This document shows positions 36,017-44,391 of a DNA stretch of 48,278 nt, in pieces. The DNA lies in contig JAEUHK010000130.1 in the NCBI GenBank assembly GCA_016795465.1, forward strand, positions 1-48,278, written 5' to 3'. The position numbers were made by a program, and so were the translations under genes. This stretch comes from Verrucomicrobiaceae bacterium (GTDB taxonomy: Bacteria; Verrucomicrobiota; Verrucomicrobiia; Verrucomicrobiales; Verrucomicrobiaceae). The notes beneath the pieces are model-generated. The model was not told where the DNA came from. It worked only from the letters and a program-made list of their open reading frames with translations, and did not search any database. Position 1 is the first letter of the stretch. Every line of letters begins with the position of its first letter.

Positions 36017-38020
36017 CTACGCTTCCACCTTCGCCGCGGTCACCACGTCAGCGCGGTCAGTTTTGTCAGCACGGTCCGACCACACGAGCCACAGGCCATA
36101 GCCGAGCAGCACGATCTGGCTGAGCCAGAAGCCGTAGATCTTCGGCCAGGTGCCATCGGTGAAGCCGTAGGCATGCAGGCCCACACCGAGCTGGTTCACG
36201 CCGAACCAGGAGAAGACCACGATGCAGCCGAGGATGAGGTTGCAGTTGTGCAGGCCGACCTCGCGGATGTAGCCGCCGAGGCGGGCGTGGAGGATGACGA
36301 GGCACATCAGCACAATCATGAGCGCCCCGTTTTCCTTCGGGTCCCAGCCCCAGAAGCGCCCCCAGCTGTAATTCGCCCAGATGCCGCCCAAAACCGTGCC
36401 GACGAGCGCGAGAAACAGCCCGAAGCAAATAAAGCCGTAGGCCACACGCGTCATGAGACGGGCGTCGTCCTTGTTCAGCCTGCCAAACAGGCGGACGACG
36501 AAGTAGATCATCGAAATCAGCGCCGAAACCATGCAGGCCGCGTAGCCCATGTTGATGAGCGGCACATGGGTGGAGAGCCAGAAGTTCGTGATCAGCACGG
36601 CCTGGAGCTGCTGGAGCGTGTCGGTGGCCTCGCTGGCCTCGAATTGAATGGCCAGGAACATGCAGGCTGTGCCGCCGATCGCGGCCACGAGCAGGCCGAG
36701 GCCGCGTTTCGTGATCGCTTCGGCGATCAGGCCAAACAACGCCACCGAGGCACCGATGAAGAGGATGGTCTCATACAGCGTGGTGATGGGCGGACGCTGC
36801 ATGATGATGCAGCGCACGATCACGCCGGTGACCGCGTAACCCGTCGCGATGGCCAAAAATAGCCAGGCGGCGATCTTGGTGAACTTCTCCAACTTCGATC
36901 CCGGAGCGATCCAGGACAGCGCCACGGCCACAAAACCGACGAGGAAGATCCACTGCGCATAGAAGAAGTAGTCCGCTTTGATCGAGTGACGCTCCAAGGC
37001 GATGAACTGACCTTCGTTACGGGCTTTTGCGGCGTCTTGAATCTTGGTTAGCAAGGCTTTCGAGGCCGCTTTGAACTTCGCGGCATCCGGCAGGGCTAGA
37101 TAAACATCTTCATAAGCCGCCAGCCAGGCGAGCTGCTCGGCATCGACTTCCTTTTCGCCGTTGATGGCACCAAAGATCGTCTCGCCGGGGCCGTGCCAGA
37201 CCTCGTTCACCTTGGGGCCGGGCGGGAAGATGCGGAGCTGCTGCTCGGCATTACCGCTCATCATCGCGCCGAGAGCGCCTTTGCCGAAATCACGGAACCA
37301 CGGGATTTGCATCGGCGGGCCGCCGCTGGTGCGCACGGCATTGGCGAGCGCATTGAGGCTCTTCGACAGGCGCAGGGGCTTTTCGATGCCGGCGGGCAGT
37401 TGGTCCGCCTTGTCGCCCACGGGCGAGCGGATGAAGTCGAAGTGCCCGGTGATCATCTCGTAGTCGAGGAAGTTCGCGGCGAGCTGCACGATCATGCGCT
37501 GCTCCGGCGTCTGGTTTTTCGCGGGCATCTCGCGATACTGGCTCATCTTCTCCATGAGCGTCTGCCGCGCGGGCTCGATCTCCGCAAAACTGTATTGATC
37601 CCGCTTTGCCTTCGCCGGAAGGCCCAGCTCGCTGATCGCCGAGGAGTTGTCCACCTTGAACAGCGGCACGATCTTCGCGATGTCGGGCCGGAACCAGCTC
37701 AGCAGCAGCCACTCCGTGGGGGAGAGCTTCACCGGCTTGCCTCCCTCCTTCACGACCGGATTGCGCGTGGCGGGGTCGGTGACCGGCTTGCCGTCCATCT
37801 CGCCGTTTTCGGTGAGCCAGATGCTGCGGCGGGCGCGAAACCGCAGAAGACGGTAGCTGGCCACGTTTGCCAGCGGCTTGATGCGTCCCGCCTCCTGCAC
37901 GGGGATCGAGGCGAAGGTTTCGACGACCTCCTTCTCGCGCAACAAACCGGGCGGCGGCAACTCGGCGGCCGGGACAAGGCTGGCAAAAGGAAGGACCAGG
38001 AGAAAGCGGAGGTTTTTCAT
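36017..38020 (-). CDS. ccsA: System II cytochrome c synthase subunit CcsA, with large N-terminal domain
   Basis: 667 aa from the ATG at 38020, which starts a signal peptide (MKNLRFLLVLPFASLV); an ATG at 38119 would add 33 residues. Residues of about 25-370 form a non-membrane domain, probably periplasmic. The C-terminal part has about eight helices with the CcsA/CytC_asm features ITTLYETILFIG, THVPLINMGYA, the tryptophan-rich SWGRFWGWDPKENG, LHARLGG and GLHAYGF; the histidines are the likely haem ligands. It presents haem for attachment to CxxCH cysteines. It follows ccsB by 26 bases. CcsA proteins usually lack such a long N-terminal domain, or carry ResB fused instead. Confidence 0.88.
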   Translation of the reverse strand: MKNLRFLLVLPFASLVPAAELPPPGLLREKEVVETFASIPVQEAGRIKPLANVASYRLLRFRARRSIWLTENGEMDGKPVTDPATRNPVVKEGGKPVKLSPTEWLLLSWFRPDIAKIVPLFKVDNSSAISELGLPAKAKRDQYSFAEIEPARQTLMEKMSQYREMPAKNQTPEQRMIVQLAANFLDYEMITGHFDFIRSPVGDKADQLPAGIEKPLRLSKSLNALANAVRTSGGPPMQIPWFRDFGKGALGAMMSGNAEQQLRIFPPGPKVNEVWHGPGETIFGAINGEKEVDAEQLAWLAAYEDVYLALPDAAKFKAASKALLTKIQDAAKARNEGQFIALERHSIKADYFFYAQWIFLVGFVAVALSWIAPGSKLEKFTKIAAWLFLAIATGYAVTGVIVRCIIMQRPPITTLYETILFIGASVALFGLIAEAITKRGLGLLVAAIGGTACMFLAIQFEASEATDTLQQLQAVLITNFWLSTHVPLINMGYAACMVSALISMIYFVVRLFGRLNKDDARLMTRVAYGFICFGLFLALVGTVLGGIWANYSWGRFWGWDPKENGALMIVLMCLVILHARLGGYIREVGLHNCNLILGCIVVFSWFGVNQLGVGLHAYGFTDGTWPKIYGFWLSQIVLLGYGLWLVWSDRADKTDRADVVTAAKVEA

Positions 38021-38046
38021 GGATTGAGGCGGGTTGCGGACGCGTG

Positions 38047-39360
38047 TCAGAGCAGTTTCCACACCGCCAGCGCGAAAGCGGCGTTCATGGCGAGAATGAT
38101 GCTCACGGAGAAGATCCACTCGTTCACTTTGATGAAACGGCCAAGCATCAGCAAAAAGTGCAGCAGCAGCCCCTGCGCCACGATGACGCAGGAGATGAGA
38201 GGCCAGTGATCGGAGGGGTTCTGCACGATCTGGAAGCCGCTGCTTTTCACACCGCTGCCGCCGCCACGCGAACCGTCGTCAAATGTCTGCTGGAACACGG
38301 CGTATCCTTCGCTGCGCACAGGCTCGTTCATGGTGATGACGCGCTTTTCCTCGCGCCCGTCCTCGAGCTTCGTCACCCAGCTCGTGAAGCGGCGCGCACG
38401 CTCGGTGCCTGGGTGCTTCTCCTGCTCCGTCTTGTCGAGCCGGATGGCGAAGGGCAGCTTGTAGGTCCGGTGGACGAGGGAGATCACATATTTGTCCCCG
38501 CCGGCGGCCAGGGTCCACGGCGCGGCGGCGAATTCCCACAGGATGCCTTTCTGCTCCGTGCCGGTCTTTTTATCCTTCGCGATGGCGACGCAGGCGCTGG
38601 CAAGCTGCTCGTCCGGCAGCGCCGCCCCGGATTCATCGAGCGTGCTGACCTCCTGGATGTAGTAGCCGTCGATCGCGTCGGCACGGCCGCCCTCGCGGTC
38701 GCGTTTCGGCTGGGCGTGCTGCTTCCAGTTTGTGATCATGAGATCAAACGGCAGGCTCTCATGCGTGAAGGTGCGTCCCCTGCCCGCGGAGAGGTCGTTG
38801 TATTTCGACTGGTCGATCACCAGCGCGACGCGCTTCGCCTTCTCATCCGCCTGCACCTTCTCAATCTCAATCACGCGGTCGTGGAAGCTCAGGAACTCAT
38901 CGCTCGTCCGGCCTTCATGCAGACTCATGTTTCCCTCGACCGCGAAGTGGTAGCTCACCGCTCCTCCGGCGATCATGAAGAGGATGGCGAAGTGGGAGAT
39001 GATGACGCCGATGGTGCGCGGCGACTTGCGGATGCGGATGATGCCGCCGAGAAGCATGTTCACGAACAGCACCGCCATCAGTGTGTAACCGCCGGGCAGG
39101 ACATGCACCGGCAGCGTGGTGTTGCCGATGTCCCAATACGCGTCCAGAGCCAGGGCGCGCCAGCATGCGCCGATGTCGATACGATCGACGAAGAAGGACT
39201 CGAAATAGCGCGCCTGGCTGGCCACGAGGCCGAACTCCGCCTGCTCCAGCGTGCCCAGGAAGGTGATGAGCAGCAGCAGCGCCAGCACGACGGTGGCGAG
39301 ACCGAAGCTGGAGAAGAAAGCGATGAGTTTCGCGAGAGGGTTTTGGTTGGAGGAAGACAC
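38047..39360 (-). CDS. ccsB: System II cytochrome c biogenesis protein CcsB/ResB
   Basis: About 437 aa if translation starts at the GTG at 39360; the frame is open to 39477, but no better start lies between. N-terminal helices (LATVVLALLLLITFLGTLEQAEFG), a third pair around YTLMAVLFVNMLLGGIIRI and IGVIISHFAILFMIAGGAV, a large periplasmic beta-rich domain with AVFQQTFDDGS, and a final helix near the C-terminus give the ResB topology. It works with CcsA to keep haem and apocytochrome cysteines reduced and joined. It lies downstream of an unknown exported protein and upstream of ccsA in one operon. Confidence 0.82.
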   Translation of the reverse strand: MSSSNQNPLAKLIAFFSSFGLATVVLALLLLITFLGTLEQAEFGLVASQARYFESFFVDRIDIGACWRALALDAYWDIGNTTLPVHVLPGGYTLMAVLFVNMLLGGIIRIRKSPRTIGVIISHFAILFMIAGGAVSYHFAVEGNMSLHEGRTSDEFLSFHDRVIEIEKVQADEKAKRVALVIDQSKYNDLSAGRGRTFTHESLPFDLMITNWKQHAQPKRDREGGRADAIDGYYIQEVSTLDESGAALPDEQLASACVAIAKDKKTGTEQKGILWEFAAAPWTLAAGGDKYVISLVHRTYKLPFAIRLDKTEQEKHPGTERARRFTSWVTKLEDGREEKRVITMNEPVRSEGYAVFQQTFDDGSRGGGSGVKSSGFQIVQNPSDHWPLISCVIVAQGLLLHFLLMLGRFIKVNEWIFSVSIILAMNAAFALAVWKLL

Positions 39361-39418
39361 GGAAGGGATGACTGATGAGTAAATCCGAATGACGAATGCC
39401 GGCTCAATTCCGGTTTCG

Positions 39419-40075
39419 TCATTGCTGCGGCAGGTTCGGCTTGATGGACTGGCAGAAGGCGTCAAATGCCGCCGCATTCTGCTCCACCAGCGCCTTCGGG
39501 CCGGTGAGTTTCACGAAGATCGTCGCCTGTTCGGCGCTATGGATGAGGCCGAGCATCCGGTAGCCGGTTTTCGCAGCCTCCGCGCCGAAGGCTTTGAAAT
39601 CGCCGTCAAAACTCACAAAGGTCGCCTCGCGGTTGAAGAAGGGTTTTTTAGGCAGCTTCGCGAGCTCGTCGGGCGTGTAGGCAGGCTGGCCCATCTGCGT
39701 GCGCCAGCGGTTCACATTGGCCTCCAGGCCGCCTGCGGCGCCGGGCATGAGAGAGATGTAGCACTCCCCTTCCTCGCCCGGTCCGAAGCGCAGGTCGAGC
39801 AGACGCATGCCCATCGGATCAGGGGTGGTGTTCTCACGCCAGCCTTCAGGAATCGTCCAGGTCAGCAGGCTGCGGAAATCAGGGCGCTGTTGTTGCTGTT
39901 CGTCCTTGGCATCGTCAAAGAACCGCGTGGCACTGGAAATGTCCACATGCGGCTTCGCGGCATGGCTGGAAATCTCGCGCGACTCGGTGATCGCCACACG
40001 CTCCGCGAGGCGGTCGCAAGACGCGGTGAGAAGGCCGCACGCGAAGGCCGCGCAGCATGACAGGGGATGTTTCAT
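39419..40075 (-). CDS. Exported protein of unknown function in cytochrome c maturation operon
   Basis: 218 aa from the ATG at 40075. The N-terminus (MKHPLSCCAAFACGLLTASC) is a signal peptide and a weak lipobox-like site at LTASC. The mature part is soluble: LTWTIPEGWRENTTPDPMG, then LRFGPGEEGECYISLMPG, then a C-terminal alpha/beta region with TIFVKLTGPKALVEQN. It follows the LRR-cytochrome gene by 118 bases and precedes ccsB. No family is recognised. Its place suggests help in cytochrome c assembly or envelope electron transfer. Confidence 0.65.
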   Translation of the reverse strand: MKHPLSCCAAFACGLLTASCDRLAERVAITESREISSHAAKPHVDISSATRFFDDAKDEQQQQRPDFRSLLTWTIPEGWRENTTPDPMGMRLLDLRFGPGEEGECYISLMPGAAGGLEANVNRWRTQMGQPAYTPDELAKLPKKPFFNREATFVSFDGDFKAFGAEAAKTGYRMLGLIHSAEQATIFVKLTGPKALVEQNAAAFDAFCQSIKPNLPQQ

Positions 40076-40193
40076 CGAGGAGGAACGCATGGGGGACGGG
40101 TTGTTTAGCAGTTTCATCCGCCAGCGCACGAAGATACGCCGGAAGACGGGGATTCGCCGCCCAAACCTGGGAATATGCCGCCGGCACGCCGCA

Positions 40194-42176
40194 TCACGAC
40201 CCTTTGTGGGCTGTGTGGCAGGCTTTGCAGTTCACGGCTGTTTTGTAAGCGGCGACGCCAGCCGCGTCCTTGGCCTGGATTTTTTTCACCGCGCCAATGA
40301 GAGCCTGACATTTGGCGACCCAGGCAGTCTTGTCACCTTTCGGCGGCGTGGCGGCGCAGATGTCCTGGTAAACTTTGAGAATGGTCGCCAGCTCGGCATC
40401 GCTCGCGGTGCCGCCGCTGATCTTCTTGCAAAGGGCGTTCTCGGGCTTGTGATAGGTCTTCATCGCCGCCTTGATGACATCGCTGCCGGCAGCAGATGCC
40501 GCGGGCTTCGCAGGCGCGGGTGGTGGCGCGGTGAGTTTGGCGATCTCGGCCTCGGTGAGTCCCACATTGACCTTCAGGCCGGGAATCCGCCCTTCGAGCG
40601 CCTTCGCGCCGTTCTGAGTGACACCGGTCTGCCAGACGAAAAGTTTCTTCAAACCCTTCGCGGACGCCAGTTTGGCAATCCCGCCGTCAGTGACCTTCGT
40701 GCCATACAGATTGAGGTATTCGAGATTTTGCAAACCGGCGAGCTTCCCGAGGCCGGCGTCGCTGATCCTGGTATTCTCGAGGTGCAGACGCTCAAGGCCG
40801 GTCATTTGGGCCAGGGTGTCGGCCGCCGCGTCCGTGACCTGGCTGCGGGAAAGATCCGCCCACACAATGTGCTTCGCGACGGGATTCACGAGGGCCAGAT
40901 GTTTGTCGCCAAACTTGTCGGCGGCATTGATGACCCCGAGACGGAGCTGTTCGGTGTCCTGCGCCAGCGGCATGAGGGAGGCATCCAGCGCCTCCATCTT
41001 CGCCCGCACCTCATCGACTTGTTTTTTCTCCGCGCTCGTGAGCGCGGCCGGCTTTGGTTTCGCGGCTTTGGCCGATACGGTGGTTTTGGGCAGTCCCTTG
41101 GCAAGCAGGGAGGCCAGGGCGGCTTCCACATCCGCCGCAGGCTTTGTTGCCGCGACGGTGGCAGTCTCGGAAGCGCCGGTTTCGATCCACCACTTGATGA
41201 GAGCGACCTCCTCCTTGGTGAGCTGCACCTCGTCACTCGGCGGCATGTGCTCGTCGTCATCATCCGGCAGGTTCGCGCGCACGAGCATGAGGCTGTCCTT
41301 GATGTTTTTGGCGATCACGGTGTTCGCGCCGTCACCACCGCCTTTCATGATGGCGGCGAAGGTGTGCAGTTGCAGTTTGCCCTTCTTTTTTTCCTCGCCG
41401 TGGCAGCTCACGCACTTGGCCTGCATGATCGGGGCGATGACATCGCGGTAAACGACGGCTTTTGCCGCGGTGGCGGCATCGAGTTTCGCACCGGCGGCAG
41501 GCGCGGCGGGCGGCGTGGCAGTCGGTTTGGCGGCGGCAGGAGCCGGGGCGGCTGGCTTCGCGGTGGCTGGCGCGGCGGCCGCAGGCTTCGCGGCAGCCAC
41601 GGTGACAGGTTTGGCATCGTCCTCGGCGGTCCAGCCGTTGTTGATGTGCGCACCCGGCAGTTTTGCCTTCAGCGCAGTCACGCCGGCCTTCGTGACACCG
41701 CTCTGCCAGACGTAAAGCGCCTTGAGCCTGCCCAGGGTGGCGAGTTTGGCGATGCCGGCGTCCGTGACTTTCGTGTTGTAGAGATTGAGGTACTCGAGTC
41801 CGGCAAGTCCCCTGAGATGATCGAGTCCCGCATCCCCGACAGTCGTGCCTTCGAGATGCAGCTCCTTGAGGTTCTTCATCGCCGCGATTTTCGCGAGGCC
41901 TGCGTCCGTGACTTTACTGCGTGCGATGTCCAGGGAGGCGATCCTGTCCGCGACGGGAGCGAGCACGGCAAGCCCGGCATCAGTGAATTCTCTGGCGACG
42001 TTCAACGCGGTGAAGCGATAAGCACTGGCTCCGGCGGCGACCGGCATGAGCGAGGCTCCGGTGGCGTTCACCTGTTTCATCGCCGCCTCGATGGCGGGAT
42101 CAGCGGTTTTTTTGTCATCGGCGGCATGCACGTTCAAAACGAGCGCCAGGGCGAGAATGAGGGAGGTGGGTTTCAT
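40194..42176 (-). CDS. Exported leucine-rich-repeat cytochrome c with two haem sites
   Basis: 660 aa from the ATG at 42176, which opens a signal peptide (MKPTSLILALALVLNVHA). Residues of about 55-182 are leucine-rich repeats (LKELHLEGTTVGDAGL, LEYLNLYNTKVTDAGI). An Ala/Pro/Lys linker spans 190-240. A planctomycete-type cytochrome domain follows with C255-V-S-C258-H259 and the distal HMPPSDEVQLTKEE. A second LRR block (about 430-545) repeats the first closely, including LEYLNLYGTKVTDGGI and FVWQTGVT. The last 15 residues add C650-K-A-C653-H654. It is downstream of the DUF2231 cytochrome and upstream of the maturation genes. It may present haem to a partner through the LRRs. Confidence 0.85.
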   Translation of the reverse strand: MKPTSLILALALVLNVHAADDKKTADPAIEAAMKQVNATGASLMPVAAGASAYRFTALNVAREFTDAGLAVLAPVADRIASLDIARSKVTDAGLAKIAAMKNLKELHLEGTTVGDAGLDHLRGLAGLEYLNLYNTKVTDAGIAKLATLGRLKALYVWQSGVTKAGVTALKAKLPGAHINNGWTAEDDAKPVTVAAAKPAAAAPATAKPAAPAPAAAKPTATPPAAPAAGAKLDAATAAKAVVYRDVIAPIMQAKCVSCHGEEKKKGKLQLHTFAAIMKGGGDGANTVIAKNIKDSLMLVRANLPDDDDEHMPPSDEVQLTKEEVALIKWWIETGASETATVAATKPAADVEAALASLLAKGLPKTTVSAKAAKPKPAALTSAEKKQVDEVRAKMEALDASLMPLAQDTEQLRLGVINAADKFGDKHLALVNPVAKHIVWADLSRSQVTDAAADTLAQMTGLERLHLENTRISDAGLGKLAGLQNLEYLNLYGTKVTDGGIAKLASAKGLKKLFVWQTGVTQNGAKALEGRIPGLKVNVGLTEAEIAKLTAPPPAPAKPAASAAGSDVIKAAMKTYHKPENALCKKISGGTASDAELATILKVYQDICAATPPKGDKTAWVAKCQALIGAVKKIQAKDAAGVAAYKTAVNCKACHTAHKGS

Positions 42177-42229
42177 GAAAACGTGACGTGGGACGTGGAT
42201 GGACAAGGCAACAAAAGGTGCGAAGCGGA

Positions 42230-43375
42230 CTAACCTTTCACGATGGCCTCGGCGGCGGCCTTGATCTCGGCGGGCAGCACGGCGGCGTCATATTTCTGGG
42301 TGTTGCTGGCCCCCTGCTGGATCCACCAGCGGATGAGGGATGCCTCCTCCTGGGTGAGCTGTTCTTTGCCTTCCGGCGGCATGTGGCCGTCCTCGTCCTC
42401 GGCGGAACTGATGAGCTGGATGGTGATGCTGTCATCAGGCTTGCCTGGGACGATGTTTTTGTCCCCGCCTTCCTCGCCGCCCTTCATCGTGAACTCGAAG
42501 GTGTCGAGACGCAGCTCGCCTTTTTGTTTTTCCTCACCGTGACACTTGTTGCACTTCGCCACGAAGATGGGCTGGATGACATGCTGAAACACCAGCTTGG
42601 TGTCCCCGGAAGTGGAAGCCGGTACCGGGGGGGCGCTGGCTGCCGGAGGTGGATTCGCCTTCGCGGCGGCCTCAGGGGCTTTCGGTGCTGGTATGACGAC
42701 TTTCGGAGGTTCGGGCGCTTTCTCCTCGATTTTTTCCTCCTTCGGTTTCTCGACAAAGCCAAGCAGCCATTTCTCCATGCCGACCATCGGCCCCTTGGCC
42801 CAATCTGGCGCGTGCTCGGTGAGGAATTTGCTGCCGTGACTCATGTTCCCGCCGAAGTGCGCACCGAGTCCCATGATGCCGAAGCTGATGAAATAGACGG
42901 CGCGGTAGGCGTTGAGCAGTTCGGCGCTCTCGCGTCTCATCGCCATAAGACGCACAACGAGCGCCAGCAGCACGCCTGCGGTGCCTGTGAGGCCCATCGT
43001 CTGGTGCAGGCTGAAATTTCCACCAGTGTAGCCACCTTCACGCGAGAGCATGATCCCGGCGAACACCGCCATCACAGCCCCGGCGGAGCCGACGATGAGC
43101 ATGAGCAGCGAAGCGTCGCCAAATTTCTCCTCCCCGCGCCGGGTGGAGCAAATCAACTCGAACAAACATAGCAGCCCCAGCACGCCGACCGGCAGGTGCA
43201 GCAGCACCGGATGAAACCGCCCGATGAAAAGAACCGTGCCCGACGGCCCGACCTTGGGCGCTTCATACAAAGGCGGAAAGATGAGCAGACCCAGCAAAAA
43301 GGTCACGAGCATGAGAATCGTGGCGATCCAGGCGGCGATGAATGATCTTGATCCGTCAGTTTCAGTCGAAGGCAT
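42230..43375 (-). CDS. Membrane-anchored cytochrome c with DUF2231-like helices
   Basis: 381 aa. Five or so helices fill the first 175 residues (ATILMLVTFLLGLLIFP, VLGLLCLFELIC, LLMLIVGSAGAVMAVFAG). RFHPVLLHLPVG is the DUF2231-type histidine pair suspected to bind haem. A Pro/Ala/Lys linker leads to a C-terminal planctomycete-type cytochrome domain with C-N-K-C-H and GHMPPEGKEQLTQEEASLI. The layout suits an inner-membrane electron-transfer protein. It is the first gene of the cytochrome operon, 53 bases before the LRR-cytochrome. About 170 bases without any visible gene separate it from map. Confidence 0.82.
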   Translation of the reverse strand: MPSTETDGSRSFIAAWIATILMLVTFLLGLLIFPPLYEAPKVGPSGTVLFIGRFHPVLLHLPVGVLGLLCLFELICSTRRGEEKFGDASLLMLIVGSAGAVMAVFAGIMLSREGGYTGGNFSLHQTMGLTGTAGVLLALVVRLMAMRRESAELLNAYRAVYFISFGIMGLGAHFGGNMSHGSKFLTEHAPDWAKGPMVGMEKWLLGFVEKPKEEKIEEKAPEPPKVVIPAPKAPEAAAKANPPPAASAPPVPASTSGDTKLVFQHVIQPIFVAKCNKCHGEEKQKGELRLDTFEFTMKGGEEGGDKNIVPGKPDDSITIQLISSAEDEDGHMPPEGKEQLTQEEASLIRWWIQQGASNTQKYDAAVLPAEIKAAAEAIVKG

Positions 43376-43546
43376 GGTCTGAGGTGAGCGATGTTATGGG
43401 GAGATGCACAGCTAATTACGGCAGTGCCGGATGGGATTCATCACGAAGCTGATGATCTGCATGTCGGCGCCTTGCCAGTCGTCCGCGCCAGCGTTTTCCA
43501 TCAAACAGGGTGAGAGTGTCCGGTCCGGTCACCAGGAAGCCGCCTC

Positions 43547-44374
43547 TCAACCCAGCGCGCTCACCGGGCGGGGCGTGAGGTCGGCGACCCCTTGCGGAAA
43601 CATGCGGCCGCGGGCGGTGAGAATCTCAGGCTCATCATTGGTGATGAGGACGACGTGCTCGTAGTGCGCGGAGGGTTTGCGGTCCTGGGTGATGACGGTC
43701 CACTTGTCCTCAAGAATACGCGTCTTGCCGGTGCCGAGGTTGATCATCGGCTCGATGGCGAGCGTCATGCCTGCCTTGAGGCGCGGACGTTCGCCTTTTT
43801 TGCCATAGTTGGGCACCTGGGGCTCCTCATGCAATTTTCTGCCGACGCCGTGGCCGACGAATTCGCGCACGACGGTGTAGCCGTATTGGGTGACGTGGTG
43901 CTCGACGCTGTGGCAGAGATCGCCGAGCATCCAGCCGTCACGGGCGTATTTGACGGCGTTGAGGAGGGATTCTTCCGTGGTAGCGAGCAGATGCAGTGTC
44001 TCCTTCGCGACATTGCCGACGGGAACGGTGAGGGCGTTGTCACCGACCCAGCCGTCGAAGTGGACGCCGACGTCGATTTTAACAACATCACCATCCTGGA
44101 TGACGCGCGGGCCGCCGATGCCATGCACGACCTCCTCGTTGATGGAGATGCAGATATGTCCGGGGAACTGACGGTAGTTGAGGAAGGCGCTGGTGGCTCC
44201 GCGGGCCTTCATGTCCGCAGCGGCAAAGCGGTCAATCTCCGCAGTTGTGGCTCCGGCGCGGACCTGCGCGGCGGTGGCGAGCAGGACATCACGGGCGACC
44301 TGGCAGGCCCTGCGGATGGACTGCTGCTGCGCGCCGTGGCGGATGGGAATGTTCCCCGATTTGACGAAGGCCAT
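43547..44374 (-). CDS. map: Methionine aminopeptidase, type I
   Basis: 275 aa from ATG 44374 (a longer frame reaches 44452). All metal ligands are present: Asp in VKIDVGVHFDGWVGDNA (two), His in EFVGHGVGR, Glu in TLAIEPMINLG and Glu in SAHYEHVVLIT. It removes the initiator methionine from nascent proteins. It is 17 bases after the secY stop and last in the ribosomal operon; adk, often between secY and map, is absent. The N-terminus before the catalytic core is short, without zinc fingers. Confidence 0.95.
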   Translation of the reverse strand: MAFVKSGNIPIRHGAQQQSIRRACQVARDVLLATAAQVRAGATTAEIDRFAAADMKARGATSAFLNYRQFPGHICISINEEVVHGIGGPRVIQDGDVVKIDVGVHFDGWVGDNALTVPVGNVAKETLHLLATTEESLLNAVKYARDGWMLGDLCHSVEHHVTQYGYTVVREFVGHGVGRKLHEEPQVPNYGKKGERPRLKAGMTLAIEPMINLGTGKTRILEDKWTVITQDRKPSAHYEHVVLITNDEPEILTARGRMFPQGVADLTPRPVSALG

Positions 44375-44391
44375 GACGCGATGGAAGAGAC

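Noticed and set aside
39807..42233. 808-codon open frame antisense to the LRR-cytochrome
   Set aside because: Shadow of the Ala/Lys-rich coding strand, which has a signal peptide, CxxCH sites and LRRs; the antisense product is Gly/Arg-rich without domains.
43376..43546. Possible small gene between map and the DUF2231 cytochrome
   Set aside because: Frames here are short, lack protein-like composition and would need unlikely starts; I see no gene or clear dyad in these 171 bases.
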